Shown: positions 52,801 to 63,149, counted from the stretch's first letter. The stretch is 64,000 nucleotides of DNA from Mytilus trossulus (GCF_036588685.1 NC_086378.1:14053578-14117577); one strand, 5' to 3'. Numbers and translations are program-made. Notes: generated by a model from the sequence alone, not told the origin.

Positions 52801-53345
52801 TTATGGTCCATATATATACACGAACTCCAAGAACGGCTGAGTAATAACTGCTGGTACTTTTTTACTTTATATTTACAATTTTATTTCTCGTGCTTCGTTT
52901 TTCCCAATTTTTATTTTTCGTGTTTCCGTGTTCAGTACCCCCCTCTTCTAAGTTTACACAACCGGGTATAACTATTTTTATGTCTCAGCTGGGACTTTAA
53001 TACTAATAATATAATAGTTCCATGTCTCAGTTATTACGAAATAGCCAGAATTGTCTTTCTATTTCGCACCTGTTGAGTTTAAAATACACAGGTATGCATT
53101 GACATATATCATCCTCTTTATTGACCTGTAAGCAAACTGATGTAAATATGTAAACAATTATGAATTATCATAATAATACTGTAAAACAGACAGTAATGAA
53201 TCAATTTACCTTCAAGAATATCAAGATGCTGATGAATATTGACCTCTGAGAGTGCAGACAGAAAATTTAAAGCTGGTGGCAATCCTTGTACCTGCGGTTG
53301 GGCAACGCCCTGCATTTGCATTTGAACATGCGCTGGATCCGCCAT
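31738..53345 (-). CDS. Phospholipid scramblase, complete six-exon coding sequence, 237 aa
   Basis: Scramblases move phospholipids between leaflets of the plasma and organelle membranes, usually in response to Ca2+. Exons: 53210-53345, 45136-45213, 38610-38805, 36911-37022, 32359-32458 and 31738-31829, all with GT-AG sites and matching phases, total 714 bases with stop. Family landmarks in order: LPPALNFLSAL near residue 22, ENNKY-like EKNNKYRI (about 50-57), EDTDCCVRQFCGPARPF (about 71-87), a Cys cluster CMCC before YLQEMDI, SPPG, TPWKPKF, CCFCCPCTDITF, and C-terminal LLLGATFLIDFNYFE as the single membrane helix. The Q/M/P-rich N-terminus is much shorter than in human PLSCR1. The Ca2+ loop reads AVNDFKVTFPQD against DADNFGIQFPLD in human PLSCR1, losing acidic residues at loop positions 1 and 3. 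Introns are 8.0, 6.3, 1.6, 4.4 and 0.5 kb. Confidence 0.95.
31910..32340 (+). repeat. Dispersed repeat family G, split by a MITE (scramblase intron 5)
   Basis: The left part ('aaacaagaatatgtgtccatagaacac...gcactaagtttcaagttgatg') and right part ('acacacagaccaaaaacataatacccct') match in order the continuous copy at 41030-41320. The 32055-32267 MITE lies between them. Confidence 0.6.
32055..32267. mobile_element. MITE, TACTGNGGATTCATT type
   Basis: The left end 'tactggggattcatttatttttgtaggtaccaattttcgtgg' is mirrored by the right end read in reverse ('tactgtggattcattaatatttgttggataccaattttcgtgg'). No ORF. Related to 11621-11757. Confidence 0.7.
32359..32458 (-). CDS. Scramblase exon 5
   Basis: A 100-base exon, VVDAQKGHEIGQIIKHWGGC... 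through REICGAVNDFKVT, including most of the (altered) Ca2+ loop. Acceptor TATTTCAG, donor ACAT|GTAAGT. Its first 38 bases and acceptor are the source of the 76-bp array. Confidence 0.9.
32421..33184 (-). repeat. 76-bp tandem array, 10 copies, derived from the exon 5 acceptor boundary
   Basis: 'atttgtcc(a/g)atct' recurs every 76 bases at 32421, 32497, 32573, 32649, 32725, 32801, 32877, 32953, 33029 and 33105. The first copy is the real exon 5. On the minus strand each unit has the pyrimidine tract, TTTCAG and about 38 bases of exon 5. Substitutions are few, so the array is young or homogenised. Confidence 0.95.
33185..36910 (-). other. Remainder of scramblase intron 4
   Basis: No exon or gene seen. 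About 34555-34860 holds a local direct repeat ('agcatgggtaatttatat' at 34556 and 34780; 'gtcaaagagcagattgctctgagg' twice). A 'caagacgtttcggccaatggccttcttcag' segment lies near 34625. Confidence 0.5.
36911..37022 (-). CDS. Scramblase exon 4
   Basis: A 112-base exon encoding WTPWKPKFEVHDAQNTPVF, then the cysteine-rich CCFCCPCTDITFQ. Acceptor TTTTTTCAG, donor CAA|GTAAGA, phase 0. Confidence 0.9.
37100..38674 (-). repeat. 121-bp tandem array derived from the exon 3 donor boundary
   Basis: 'cctcctactgaaaggcctg' starts at 37765, 37884, 38015, 38138, 38259, 38380, 38501 and 38622; the last lies in the real exon 3. From 38138 the period is exactly 121. Degenerate copies lie near 37110 and 37365. Each unit has about 65 bases of exon 3, the GTAAGT donor and a TG/TA-rich intron start. 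Units alternate between 'gttttatacc' and 'gttatacacc', so the recent step duplicated 242-bp dimers. Confidence 0.9.
38610..38805 (-). CDS. Scramblase exon 3
   Basis: A 196-base exon with TDCCVRQFCGPARPF, the CMCC cysteine cluster (site of palmitoylation in PLSCR1) and SPPGLSVGGIKQ. Donor AGCT|GTAAGT. Its last 65 bases and the start of the next intron are the source of the 121-bp array. Confidence 0.9.
38806..41029 (-). other. Scramblase intron 2, part near exon 3
   Basis: No exon seen. Contains a TIR element (38987-39204) and a 77-bp direct repeat at about 40710-40905 ('cattcagacaaatatctaccaaagt...ggatatgagcaactaatggtcacc', two and a half copies). The rest is AT-rich. Confidence 0.5.
38987..39204. 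mobile_element. Small TIR element (TACTGTATAG ends)
   Basis: Left TACTGTATAGTGGCTTATTTTTG and right (inverted) TACTGTATCTATAGGGGGTTATTTTCG. 218 bp, no ORF. Probably a distant relative of the other TACTG-ended MITEs in the window. Confidence 0.6.
41030..41320. repeat. Dispersed repeat family G, continuous copy
   Basis: Runs 'aaacaagaatatgtccccagtacacggatgcccc...aagtttcatgttgattgaac...accaaaaactttaacctgaagcaggac...cataaatgggt'. Its end is the reverse complement of the family inside the Helitron at about 3325-3430. Confidence 0.65.
41390..41915. repeat. Dispersed repeat family E, longer diverged copy
   Basis: Includes 'caaccaaaggccagcaataggtcttaaacacagcgggttaaccctgcaccccgatggccc' and 'gagatctcaaccctctccctatacctctagccaacgtag'. 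Shorter relative at 17090-17410. Confidence 0.55.
42045..42980 (+). repeat. 465-bp segmental tandem duplication in intron 2
   Basis: The block 'ctaatttcaaatactg...ccaggtttcatgtttgc...actgcaattgcattttac...gtgtgtaataagagagataactccaacttatttacagagaaaactgcttttgaagttgtcacat...ttc(g/a)aactattctgtatt' occurs twice, 465 bases apart, with scattered indels. Confidence 0.85.
43027..44160. mobile_element. hAT-like TIR element in scramblase intron 2
   Basis: Ends CAGAGCTCCAGATAAG and CTTATCTGGAGCTCTG are perfect 16-bp inverted repeats. TTAAGT flanks both sides (43021-43026 and 44161-44166). CA...TG termini with a short duplication fit hAT, though the typical duplication is 8 bp. 1134 bp without a transposase. 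Confidence 0.75.
44167..45135 (-). other. Scramblase intron 2, part next to exon 2
   Basis: No exon seen. Rich in the short palindrome TACATGTA. Simple TGTTTGG/TGTGTG runs adjoin exon 2 at 44960-45060. Confidence 0.5.
45136..45213 (-). CDS. Scramblase exon 2
   Basis: A 78-base exon reading AIGWEKNNKYRICNGQDQQF and on to MYAKE, matching the conserved NNKY region. Acceptor AATTTCAG, donor GAAG|GTACGT. Splicing to exon 3 rebuilds EDTDCC. Confidence 0.9.
50094..51632. mobile_element. hAT-like TIR element carrying a nested element
   Basis: Ends CAGGGGTGTGGAAAT and (inverted) CAGGGGTGTGGGAAT, flanked by CAAGT on both sides (50089-50093 and 51633-51637). 'gcccgactcgcctgactcg' and 'ggacaagtaa' motifs lie near both ends. 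No transposase ORF. Contains 50538-50973. Confidence 0.75.
50538..50973. mobile_element. TIR element nested in the hAT-like element
   Basis: Left GGTGGCACGGTAGTATTT, right (inverted) GGTGGCACGACAGTATTT. TTAA precedes the left end; the right flank is AAAA, so the target duplication is not preserved. The ends resemble the TTAA MITE at 13425 (GGTGGTACC). Confidence 0.7.
53210..53345 (-). CDS. Scramblase exon 1 (start codon)
   Basis: The ATG at 53345 has A at -3 and G at +4. It encodes the short Gln/Met/Pro-rich head (MADPAHVQMQMQG...) and the first family segment LPPALNFLSALSEVNIHQ. Donor GAAG|GTAAAT, phase 1. Confidence 0.9.
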
Positions 53346-53560
53346 AATGTTTGTCTTCTGTCTAATCTATCTGAAGTTCGTTCAATCAGACCGTCGTATA
53401 GATCTGCAAAGCTCACAACACGTTAATATTACACAGAAACACTAAAACGGCTAGCTCATGTACCGCTCAGTGCGAACGCAGATCCTGTTTAGTGTGGTTC
53501 AGTCACCCGTATCAGTGTGAAAGGGAGACAATTTTGAGTCTTTTCCCGCTATAACTATCT
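53346..53560 (-). promoter_or_regulatory. Probable scramblase 5' UTR and promoter region
   Basis: Immediately upstream of the ATG the base composition rises in GC compared with the flanks and repeats are absent, as expected at a promoter. No clear TATA box at a fixed spacing. Inference only. Confidence 0.35.
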
Positions 53561-56500
53561 GAAACGCGGGAAAAATCATGGACATTATGAGCTTAATTTA
53601 CTCTCTGGTCCTCTCTCTGAATCCAAGAATTTGTATAAATCTAGTATCTCTGATTTTGATAGTAAAGATAAGATTGATTTTTTTGAAAATTTATGGTAAA
53701 TCGGTGAACTACTTTTTTTTTAACAGAATTTATCGAAATCAAGTTTTATCTCACTTTTTTGTTTGTAATAAAGAAGTGTGGACACAGACTTAATTGTGTT
53801 GTCGTATGCACCGTTTTGTTTAAATAATGACTTGCGCAGTGGTGGATTCTGCAGGGTGCCAGCAGGTGCAGATACCGCTCCAAAAATAATTCTTAAAATT
53901 TTGCTTTCTTTTAGGTTGACGGGACATTTATTAATATTCAAATATTAAAACATAGTGCCTATATACGTCAGGAAGTCATAAAATATTAACCAAGAAGGTC
54001 AATTCTCGAAAATTACCAAAAACAGACGTGGTTTTGCAAGTATGTTGCATATTCTTAATTTAGTTTGTCATGTGTAGACCCTAAACCAAATTCAGAACCA
54101 CAAAGGATATTATATGAAATTAAAATTTTATCTTTTCTTTGCAATAGTAATAAACTTCAAGAAAAATATTGTAAATATTCAGAATATTAGTATTTTTTTT
54201 TGCATCGGCTTGATAATGGCTGAAAAAAGATAAGAATAGATCCAGCGTCTGTTTGACCAATTTGATTGTGATCATTTGCAATGGAACTCATAAGTAGACT
54301 TTGTATTTTGTATTTGTATTCAACAGGCGCCGGTTGAAACGTTTGAACCCGCCGAGGTATTCGTTTGCACCTGTCCTGTGTTAGAAACGTGTTGTTCAGT
54401 GGTTGTCGTTTTTGATGTGCTTCATAAGTGTTTGTCATATAATAGATTACACCGTTATTTTCCCTGTTTCCATGGCTTTACACTGGTCATTTTTGGGTAC
54501 CTTTTAGATAGATCATAGGTATATATATTTCTTGATATAGAATTTTCTTATACTTTGTGCCAAAACGAAGATGTAACTATGCTTTCTTCAAACATATAAA
54601 AAGTATGGATCACCGTGCTATTTTCCAAGCCGAGTCGTTGAAAAATTGGATAGATTGGTCATTATTTTTTTGGTATGTACAAAAAAAAATCATCTATGTG
54701 ATAGAATTTTGAAATAAACTGTGAGATAAATTTTATATGTTTTAAAAAAAAGGGTGTCACCGAAATTGTTTTCCTGCTACAAGTAAAAATATGAATATTA
54801 CCTATCTGTCCAGTATATATATATTTTAATAAACGAGTTATCTTCCCTTAAATGGATTATTTAGAAGAATTGATTCTAAAATCACTTAATTTTATATTTT
54901 TTCAACATATCTTGAGTTTCACTATAAATCATTAAGTTTTCTTTATATAAATAAATAGTCTGTCTCCAAGATTGTAGATGGCTAGGCCGATTTTTTTACT
55001 GGGATTGTAAAATCTAAGATGGCGATCTGTCATGAATCTACCTTAATGTTTGGTGTGAGCCAAGGCTCTGTGTTGAAGAATACAGATTTAAAGGCTCTGT
55101 GTTGAAGGCACAGTAATTTGACTGACGACGTCATGAACAATCTCAGAATTTCATGATATAGGACAATGTCAGATACAATAATAAAGATAGAGAATTCTAT
55201 TAAACCTATCGAATCTGATGATTTGAAAATATGAAGATGTGGTATGATTACCAATGAAACAACTCTTCACCAAGAGACCAAAATGACACAGAAATTAATA
55301 ACCATAGGTCACCGTACGGCTACTTATCATATGTTTTCTTAAATATGTTCGAAATTTTAGAGCTTCCATCTTGACATGATTTATGATATAAATTGGATTT
55401 TTTTCTATTGATAAATTAAGAAACTAAGGTTCCAACTATCTCAGATAAAGTTGACCTAATATGAATGTAGATATCTTTTTTGTTTGTTTGCAAATATTCA
55501 CTAGGAAAAGGTAAATCATATCACTTGAAAAACACAAAAGCAGCTTATTATGATATAGATATGTTGCCAACAAACAAAACATGTTGTATTTTTCTTTTTC
55601 GACCGACATCGGATTTCCTTCTTGTGGAAGGACATCCGTTATTTTTCCCGATTGATAAAATTATACGACTTAATTGGCAAATACTTATTGTATAGTGCGG
55701 TCAAAGCAATAAGTATTGCATGGTATAAACTTCTGTGTAATTTAAATGGCTAACTCTAAGAAAGCAACTGGTTTTATTGCAAGGTAGGATGTTTTATGAG
55801 CATATGAAGAAAAAATACATGCATAGAAATTTCACAAAATACAAAATAAATAAAAACCGCGTTTAAATATACCAATGAGAAGTTGATATTTGAATACAGA
55901 CCATCGTATGGACGTTTCGCTACTTGTTTCCAAGTTAAGAATTACAGATTTTTTTTTATCAATAATTGATTGACATTTGTTCTATCGAGGTCGATTTAAG
56001 TTGTATCATCTTTAAATATAGAAACTAGAGAAAAAATATCTTGATATTGAGTGACTAACAGGAAAAATCTATCATAAAGGTCATTAAGAAAGTCATATTC
56101 TAAAACGTGTTACTTTCAGAACATATATTATTTATGACTTTTAGCCAAATCAAACTGATCTGAATGAAATGAAATGAACAGGACAGACTTCAATTAGATA
56201 GCAACACACCAATTGAAACTGTTTATCTATGGATATTAGATAACGTAATATCAAAGTTACAATGTTAAAGCTTTTGAAAGTTATATCTATTAAGAATTTT
56301 TCTGAAATTTTCTTTCTGATTCATATTTGTATGATTCTAACAAAGCAATTGCTAAATATGCTATATATGATGGAAGTTATTAAGCTATGTTAACTCACAT
56401 ATGTTCAACAGTTGTAACTTATTTTATATGCTGAATCGATTCACCGAATAAATTTACATTTTTTGATAAGAACAATGGCTCCTAATGAATAGTATATATA

Positions 56501-57673
56501 CAAGTCTTCATTCATTTATCTTTTTTTTAAAAGTCAAATTGAATGCAATTGCTTTTTATTGTTGCATCACTATAATGATATATGATATATCATCATAATT
56601 ATTTCATATAATGCAGTTGTAGCATATCTGTAACGTGAGCAAATACTGCCAAACGATGCGTTAAAAAATAGTATATCTGAGCCTATATTTGTTTTGTAAT
56701 TTGAGGATGAAAAAGGGGTACACTCTAGCCTAGATATATTTTGAGGGAATTTGAGGATAACATATCAAACCATTTTCACATGTACAAATCTATATAAATT
56801 AATCACATCCGTTCTATTACATTTTATATTTTGTACATGTATATGCGTGTTTTCATTTTTTCACAATTTAAAGAAGTCATCACAATTTTTAAATTGAACC
56901 AATAATGATGCGTGTTGATTTACAGACAGATTAACACTAACAGGTTATTAATTTCAGATAATAGCAAAATATTACAGTTACAAATGTATATATCTACGTT
57001 TTTTTAATGTTTCTTAGAGCCCACTGTAAATCTAAATAAAATACATCTAGCCAATATATTTTTTTCATCTTGGTAATACAAATTTAGATTGAAGTCGGTT
57101 CTTCTTATAAGCAGATGAAGATCTATGACAAATCACTTATTTTACTGACAATGACAATCGCATAATATGTGTTGATTATTTTGTAATCTAAAAGGTGACA
57201 TTTCAGTCTTTCTTTAATTTTTTTTTATAATTTTTAAAAATACCGCTAAAATCCTAAAAAAAAATAGTCGTTATGACAGTCACATCAGAAACTATTTAAA
57301 AATTGTAAATAATTCCCGTTTTGTTACATTTTTTCTAAAAGCATACCAAATTCAAACAAACAACATAATACAAATATGTTCTGTCTTTTTACCTTTTATT
57401 GTCCATTTTCATCTACTTTTACAGAGAATTCGATTATTCAAACAATCCAATTTCAAAAGTGGGTCTGAATGGGGGTTTACAGACTACAAGATAAAATAAC
57501 AAAAAGTGCAGAAAAACGAGGAACAAAACAAAGAATAGAAAATGACGGGGTTCTGAATGTAAAGAACAGAAAATAATGGGCAGAATAGATAAAGAATCAT
57601 GAAACATGTTCTTATAATTTAAAGAATAAAGAAACTGAAGACCTCATCCAGACTTTCAAAACATAATAATTAG
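53561..57673. other. Intergenic between scramblase and the acyltransferase gene
   Basis: AT-rich. An inverted copy of family D is at 55231-55321. The missing first exon(s) of the plus-strand gene probably lie here, but I found no ATG exon ending in phase 2. Confidence 0.5.
55231..55321 (-). repeat. Dispersed repeat family D, short inverted copy
   Basis: 'gaagatgtggtatgattaccaatgaaacaactcttcaccaagagaccaaaatgacac...ggtcaccgtacggc', truncated at the right compared with 20200-20325. Confidence 0.7.
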
Positions 57674-57693
57674 AATTCTTATTTTTCATTCAG

Positions 57694-59023
57694 GGATGGC
57701 AGTGAATCAAACAGCAACAAAATCTGCACACACCAAACAAATGCACGCATACTTGGACCTTTAGAAAGGAGTTTTTATTTCTGGACTTTGAAATGTGATG
57801 ATACATTTCCATATAAAATGTCGCTATCCAGTAAATACCCATTTACTGTAAAACACGTGTCTGATGCAATATCTTATCTGGTCAAACAACATCCAGTTTT
57901 GCGCAAGTCATTCGTGGATACCGGAAGCAATATTGAATTAAATGAAACCAACGATCAATCAAATCATCTTGAAATTTTACCGAAGACACCCTTTTACTCA
58001 ATTTTTAACGAATTTTCTTTGAATGGTAAACTTTGGCGTTTTATACTACTGGAGCCCACTGCCAACTCTACACATACTATTGAAGTAATGGTTGCAGTTC
58101 ACCATGCCTTATCAGATTATATTTATAATCGAGAGATACTTAGAACTTTTGTAAACAATTTGCATCTGTTACAACTAGGTAAGACACCTTCAACAGATAT
58201 TGAATTTAATCTTACCATGCCAATCGAAGATATTACAAAAAATGTGCCTGTCAAAGATATCCAAAGCTACAGAATCGATCGAAGATTTGTCAACAAGAAA
58301 GTTTCAACAGCCTTCGAAATATTGTCCCGCTCAATCGAGAGGCTCAACCAATTAAAATGTCCCTGTGGTTCTAGCCAGACAATAAAATGGAGTCTTGACA
58401 AACACGAAACACGTTCTTTTCTTGCTTCTCGTAGCAAATGTAATGGGTCGATTAACGCTTTGATATTATCAGTATGTATTACATCTTTCATGAAATTGAT
58501 AAGTGGAAGTCTTCAACAAGATGAAATTGTAGATCTTTCATTCGCATTCATGGTTAATCTACGTAGGTACATATTAAACCAGAAAGAATTCCGAGGGAAT
58601 GCTAGTATAGACGTACACTTGTTTCTGCAGTTAGACGCTCCTGTAAGCTCGGACAAGCAATTCTGGCTGATGGCCAATGAAATCTCAGACAAAATTCGTG
58701 AGATAGTCGATTCCGCGGGACTCCTTACTTCAGCAGAAGACTGGATAGATATACCGCGGGAGATAATAGCTCTGACACACGTTGGTTCTATAGATGATTT
58801 CCTTGAAGACGAGACGACCATTCGCCTAGAAGACCTTCAAGTAAACGTAAATGCCAATCAAGACCTGTCCGCGTTATTTCATGTCATCACTCATTTTTCC
58901 CGAGGTGAAATGCATTTCTGTATAGCGTATGGTTCGTCTTTTATACCTGATCAATTTGCTCAAGCGTTAACCAATGGAATCAATGAAACTATCCAACATA
59001 TAGTGAATGTATCCAAACTTTAG
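57694..59023 (+). CDS. Condensation-domain/acyltransferase superfamily enzyme, terminal exon (442 aa)
   Basis: The exon starts after a strong acceptor (ATTTTTCATTCAG) and runs open to TAG at 59021-59023. In the exon frame the head reads LGPLERSFYFW (residues 20-30), the typical start of stand-alone condensation/acyltransferase domains, so translation begins upstream of the first in-frame ATG (57818). The active-site motif HHxxxD is HHALSD at residues 136-141 (58100-58117); the usual Gly after D is Tyr. About 440 residues is the size of one such domain. Family members join acyl groups to alcohols or amines using a thioester donor; the substrate cannot be told from sequence. No carrier-protein or adenylation domain is nearby. 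AATAAA at 59069-59074, 46 bases after the stop, marks the likely 3' end. Missing: the 5' exon(s), which must end in phase 2. Confidence 0.8.
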
Positions 59024-59068
59024 ATATTTATTTTGAACAACCTCCGTTGCAAGAATGTTTATCAAAGA

Positions 59069-59074
59069 AATAAA
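59069..59074 (+). terminator. Polyadenylation signal of the acyltransferase gene
   Basis: AATAAA 46 bases past the stop codon, the first canonical signal downstream. Confidence 0.6.
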
Positions 59075-59079
59075 ACCAA

Positions 59080-60025
59080 AACAAATATATTTTTTGAAAT
59101 TAAATCATGTTTCATAGTTTAAATGACTTGATTACCAAAATTATTTTAATTTGAAGACAGCAACTAGTAGAAGAAATATCCTGCTTATTCCCTAACATGT
59201 TTTTGGAGATATTACTTGTATGACAAGGAATGCTTAGTTATGCCATTTTTGATCTGGTGATTAAAATCATTCTTATATGCCCATTTATAGACAGCTGTAA
59301 ATCCAAAATACCATGATAATAAATCAAATATACACAAACGATAAACTAATTTTAAAAGTCTATACTAAACAAACGAAATTACTCAAACAGATAGCGTTTA
59401 CTAGCAGAAAGAGATAGACATGGAACGCTACAAGAAATTTTTTTTTTTAGCAGACAGATGAACTTCATATTCAAGCATAAACCTATACCGAACAATCAGG
59501 TGTACGAAATGCTAAAACCTAGGAAGAAATATGCATGTTATATTCTATCAAATCCTATACATAAAAAATGTTAAGCTAGCTATAAAACTATGTTTTATCT
59601 AACCTTTTCTATAAAAGGAAATACCTGTTCCATGTCAGGAATATGACAGTTGTTTTCAATTCGTTTCATGTGTTTAAGCCTTCGATTTGGTTATTCTACA
59701 AGGGGCTTTCAGGTTTAAATTTTCCTTCGAATTCGGTATATTGGTTATTTTACTTTATACTCAAACAGTAACCTTTATAAGTCTCATAGAAAGACATAAG
59801 AACTATTAAAACCTAAGAAGGAAGATCTATGTTATATTTAACAATCAACATATACATAATAGGAACACCTTTGAAATACTAAAACTTTAGCAAGCATATG
59901 AAATGCTAAAACCTTAGCATAAATGTATGTCATCTTTAAAAACAAACCCAAACTTAAAAAGACGTAAGCAACACACATAAAATCAATAAAAGAGACGAAA
60001 GAAAACATGAAAAACAAATAATCAA
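59080..60025. other. Intergenic, repeat scraps
   Basis: About 59570-59770 matches the dispersed family also at 29750-29960 ('gctagctat(a/g)aaac', 'atgtgtttaagc', 'ttggttatt'). No gene seen. Confidence 0.5.
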
Positions 60026-60029
60026 TCAA

Positions 60030-60840
60030 ACAAAAAAGATTGATTGATTAATTGTTGTTTGCTTAACGTCCAGTGACAAATATTTCATGTATGTTCCATA
60101 CGAGAACAAAAAATGATAGATACAATATAGATAGGTCCAGTCATAGCGATCAGCTAGAATAGAGGTCGGGTAAATTTTACTGCCACGGGAAAACGAGGAT
60201 AAATGGAAAAGGGTCGAAAATCTAGCCTTATAACAGGCCACTAGAATAGTTGTTGGACGGATTCTTCACGAGCAAAGATCATGACAATCTCTCTACACGA
60301 AGCAGGGATTTAAAATCAACATTTTGACCGGACGTGGCTGCGTAAACTTATACCTCCAGCACAACCAAACGGACAGCCCACTTCGGACAGGGTATAACTG
60401 CTAGTCGGAAGAAGACATATTGTTATTCCCCAGTCACCTTGCTTGGTGATTTTCACACACCCGAGTTTAAAATTTCAAACATAAAAAATAACAACTTATC
60501 AATCGTTCAGGGTAATTAATAAATCATATTTAAAAACAACCTAAACTAAAAAGACGAAAGCAACACACATTAAATCAAATGAGCATGACAATCTCTCTAC
60601 ACGAGGCAGGGATTTAAAATCACCATTTTGACCTGACGTGGCTACGTAAACTAATACACCCAGCACAGCCAAACGGACAGCCCACTTTGGACAGGGTTTA
60701 ACTGCTAGTCGGAAGAAGACATATTTCTATTCCCCAGTCACATTGCTTGGTGATTTTCACAACCCCGATTTTAAAATTTCAAATATAAAAAATAACAACT
60801 TATCAATCGTTCCGGGTAACTAATTAATAAAACATGACGT
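60030..60840. repeat. Repeat block with a 305-bp tandem duplication
   Basis: Starts with 'ttgattgattaattgttgtttgcttaacgtccagtgacaaatatttcatg', a family I recall from bivalves. The segment 'catgacaatctctctacacga(a/g)gcagggatttaaaatca...caatcgttc(a/c)gggtaa' then occurs twice, 305 bases apart (from about 60280 and 60585), at roughly 93% identity by eye. Confidence 0.75.
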
Positions 60841-61007
60841 CAGTGCAATCAACCGTTGTGAACACCTCGATCTATTACTCGACGAAATATAGAGGATCTT
60901 GATATTTCATAGTTAATAAAAACAACAACAAAAATGTAACGATGTTTTTTTCTTAGTGAACACTATCTCAAACCTATGCAAAAATCACTAATACAAAGAT
61001 AGTAAGG

Positions 61008-61196
61008 AGTTGTGCTATGATTGACAATGAGACAACTATCCTCACGAGTCTAAATGATGTATATATATATATATGTAGATATAAGCAACTATAGGTCAAG
61101 TCACAACCTTTAACAATTAATAAAACCCATACTTTATAGTCAGCTATGAAAGGCTCTCTATCATTACAAAATTTTAAACAATTCAAACGAAACACC
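61008..61196 (-). repeat. Dispersed repeat family D, diverged inverted copy
   Basis: 'ttgtgctatgattgacaatgagacaactatcctca...ataaaacccatactttatagtcagctatgaaaggc...acaattcaaacg', interrupted by an (AT)n run at about 61058-61071. Confidence 0.7.
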
Positions 61197-61389
61197 GAAC
61201 GACTTGATTAATGAAAAAAAAGGTAAAGAATTGTTTTCTACTCTATGGTCGAGTTGTTGTCTCTTTGACCCATTCCTAATTTCCATTCTCAAATTTTAAA
61301 TATTATAAAAGCAACAAACAGAAACCACTGGATTGTATACTAGTAGCGTGTTTCTTTTAATAGTTAGCAAAGGCACACTACTTTTAACT

Positions 61390-61700
61390 TGATACGACAG
61401 ACGCGCGTTTCGTTTACATTAGAATCATCAGTGACACTCAGATCAAGTGCAAAATTGAAGAACATTGAGAACCCCAAATTCCAATATGTTTTGCCAAATA
61501 CGGCTAAGGTAATCTTTGACTCGGATAAGAAAAACTTGAGTACAAAAAAATTATTTCGAATAATTCATACTACTGCAAACAGCTAATTTATAAAAATGAC
61601 CATATACTGATATTCATGTCAACACCGAGGTGCTGTCTACTGGTTTGGTGATACCCTCGGGGACGAAACGTCTGCTAGCAGTGGCAATGACCGTGTTAAG
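61390..61700 (-). mobile_element. Decayed copy of the 356-bp hammerhead repeat
   Basis: Retains most of the unit from the ribozyme end to 'ggtgataccctcggggacgaaacgtctgctagcagtggca'. The hammerhead (61394-61437) keeps CTGATGA, GAAA, CGCGCG and the GTC site, but stem II (TTCT/AAAC) is broken and helix I has a mismatch, so no activity is expected. Confidence 0.7.
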
Positions 61701-63123
61701 TTATGTATATTAGAAAATGAGACGAGGAATCAACAGCAAAAATAATCTAGCGATATAAAAAAAGACTACCTACGACCACGAGAAGCTTCTACATTCTTGA
61801 AGTTTTTTTTATGTTGCACACTTCTTTCTGAGTTCAGAATAGATTTTGCAGTGCGACATCGTCATTTTCTAAAGCGTTATAAAAACGCCTCTTTGACATA
61901 TTTCCCATTTACATTCTCAATTTTATTATTGTATACAGCTAAATGCAGACAAACTTCAAACTATGACAAACATATGTGTATGCTATGTGAAATACCGTTA
62001 TACCTGATAAACCAGCAGTCTAGTCTATCTACATTTTAAATATTCAGTATACATTGACATGAACTGCCCTATTTAACAATTTCTACCTTAGTTTTCGAAT
62101 GAGTGGTTATATCATTGTATATGTTGTCGACAAAATAGAATGTAATACACCAACATTTGGCCACACATTTTGTTATTCATTACACGAACTAAGTAAATAT
62201 TTTACTTTTTAAACATTCGATACCATGTTTAATGAAATAAGGGAAAAGGTGTTCACATGTGCCTGTCTACTAACATCAATTTTGAGGACGATTCTGACAT
62301 TCCCTTATAACTGGATGCTAAGTTTTACCGAGAGGCTATATAAAAGGTGAGACCCACTTGTTAATTGAAAAATCAATCTTTATAAAGTTGATACGTTACA
62401 TACTATAATGTCAAATCTTGTTTCAATCAAACAAGTGAACAAGTTTTCTAAACAGAGTTATTCAATGCCACACTTGCTTGTATTAGATTATTCTTATAAA
62501 CAAGATTAATTATACTATGTGTTGCCTATAGTTTTGAATTGTCGGACACGCATGCATATGATATATGACACACAACCGTATTTCTAACCTAAAGTTTACT
62601 GAATGTACTATATCAAATTTAATACCACTGAAATACACTAAATTTTCCGTTGAAACCTGGTTTTTTCTTTTTATAAGAATATTTATGAAATGTAGAGGTA
62701 AGAAAGAAATATTAACTAAGCAATTTCTGATCAAAACTAATATCAAAACGTGCTTCCTAAGGTCCGTACAATATGCCCAAAGATTTAAGCTGAAAGTTTA
62801 CTGTTTTTCGATGATTTTGGCAAGTAAAGAAGTTATAATGCAGTTAATTTTCCCCAAAAAGAAAGCTAATTTTTCTTCTCTACGTTGCTCACACTTGACT
62901 TGCCACCAAGATGTTCTACCACAGAGCAGTTAACCCGTTGAAAAAATATAAACTTTGGAGTCAAAAGTCGTTGTGTAAATTCACTTACAATTTCTTAACA
63001 GGAAATAAGACATCAGTAATACATTTGCAGATAAGAAAAATATTCTTATATTTTGAAACAATTAAGGTAATACATAACACCTTGACTTAAATTAATTTGG
63101 CTCGCTTATCTTACATAAAAAAA
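61701..63123. other. Intergenic, no gene seen
   Basis: The 122-codon plus-strand ORF at 62565-62933 has no recognisable domain or splice support. I read the stretch as non-coding. Confidence 0.4.
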
Positions 63124-63149
63124 CCTGGTACTTTTGATAACTATTTACA

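Larger units (their letters stand above)
45214..53209 (-). other. Scramblase intron 1
   Basis: 8 kb with no exon seen. Contains the nested hAT-like elements at 50094-51632 and many TACATGTA palindromes between 45.2 and 48.5 kb. Two 'ctcgtgtttggttcc / ttttccgtgtttcata'-type stretches occur at about 48960-49150 and 52850-52950. Confidence 0.5.

Noticed and set aside
57463..57570. First exon of the acyltransferase starting at the ATG in 'gaatgggggttt'
   Set aside because: It stays open, but the nearby donor (CTGAAT|GTAAAG) is phase 0, while the downstream exon needs phase 2.
57788..57818. Start of the acyltransferase at TTG 57788 or ATG 57818
   Set aside because: The conserved LGPLERSFYFW segment lies upstream in the same frame after a strong acceptor, so the true start is in an earlier exon.
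58267..58821. Minus-strand ORFs inside the acyltransferase exon
   Set aside because: Antisense shadows of the 57694-59023 coding region.
62565..62933. 122-codon plus-strand ORF
   Set aside because: No domain, no splice support and AT-driven residue use (Phe, Leu, Lys, Ile); overlapped by an opposite-strand ORF of similar quality.
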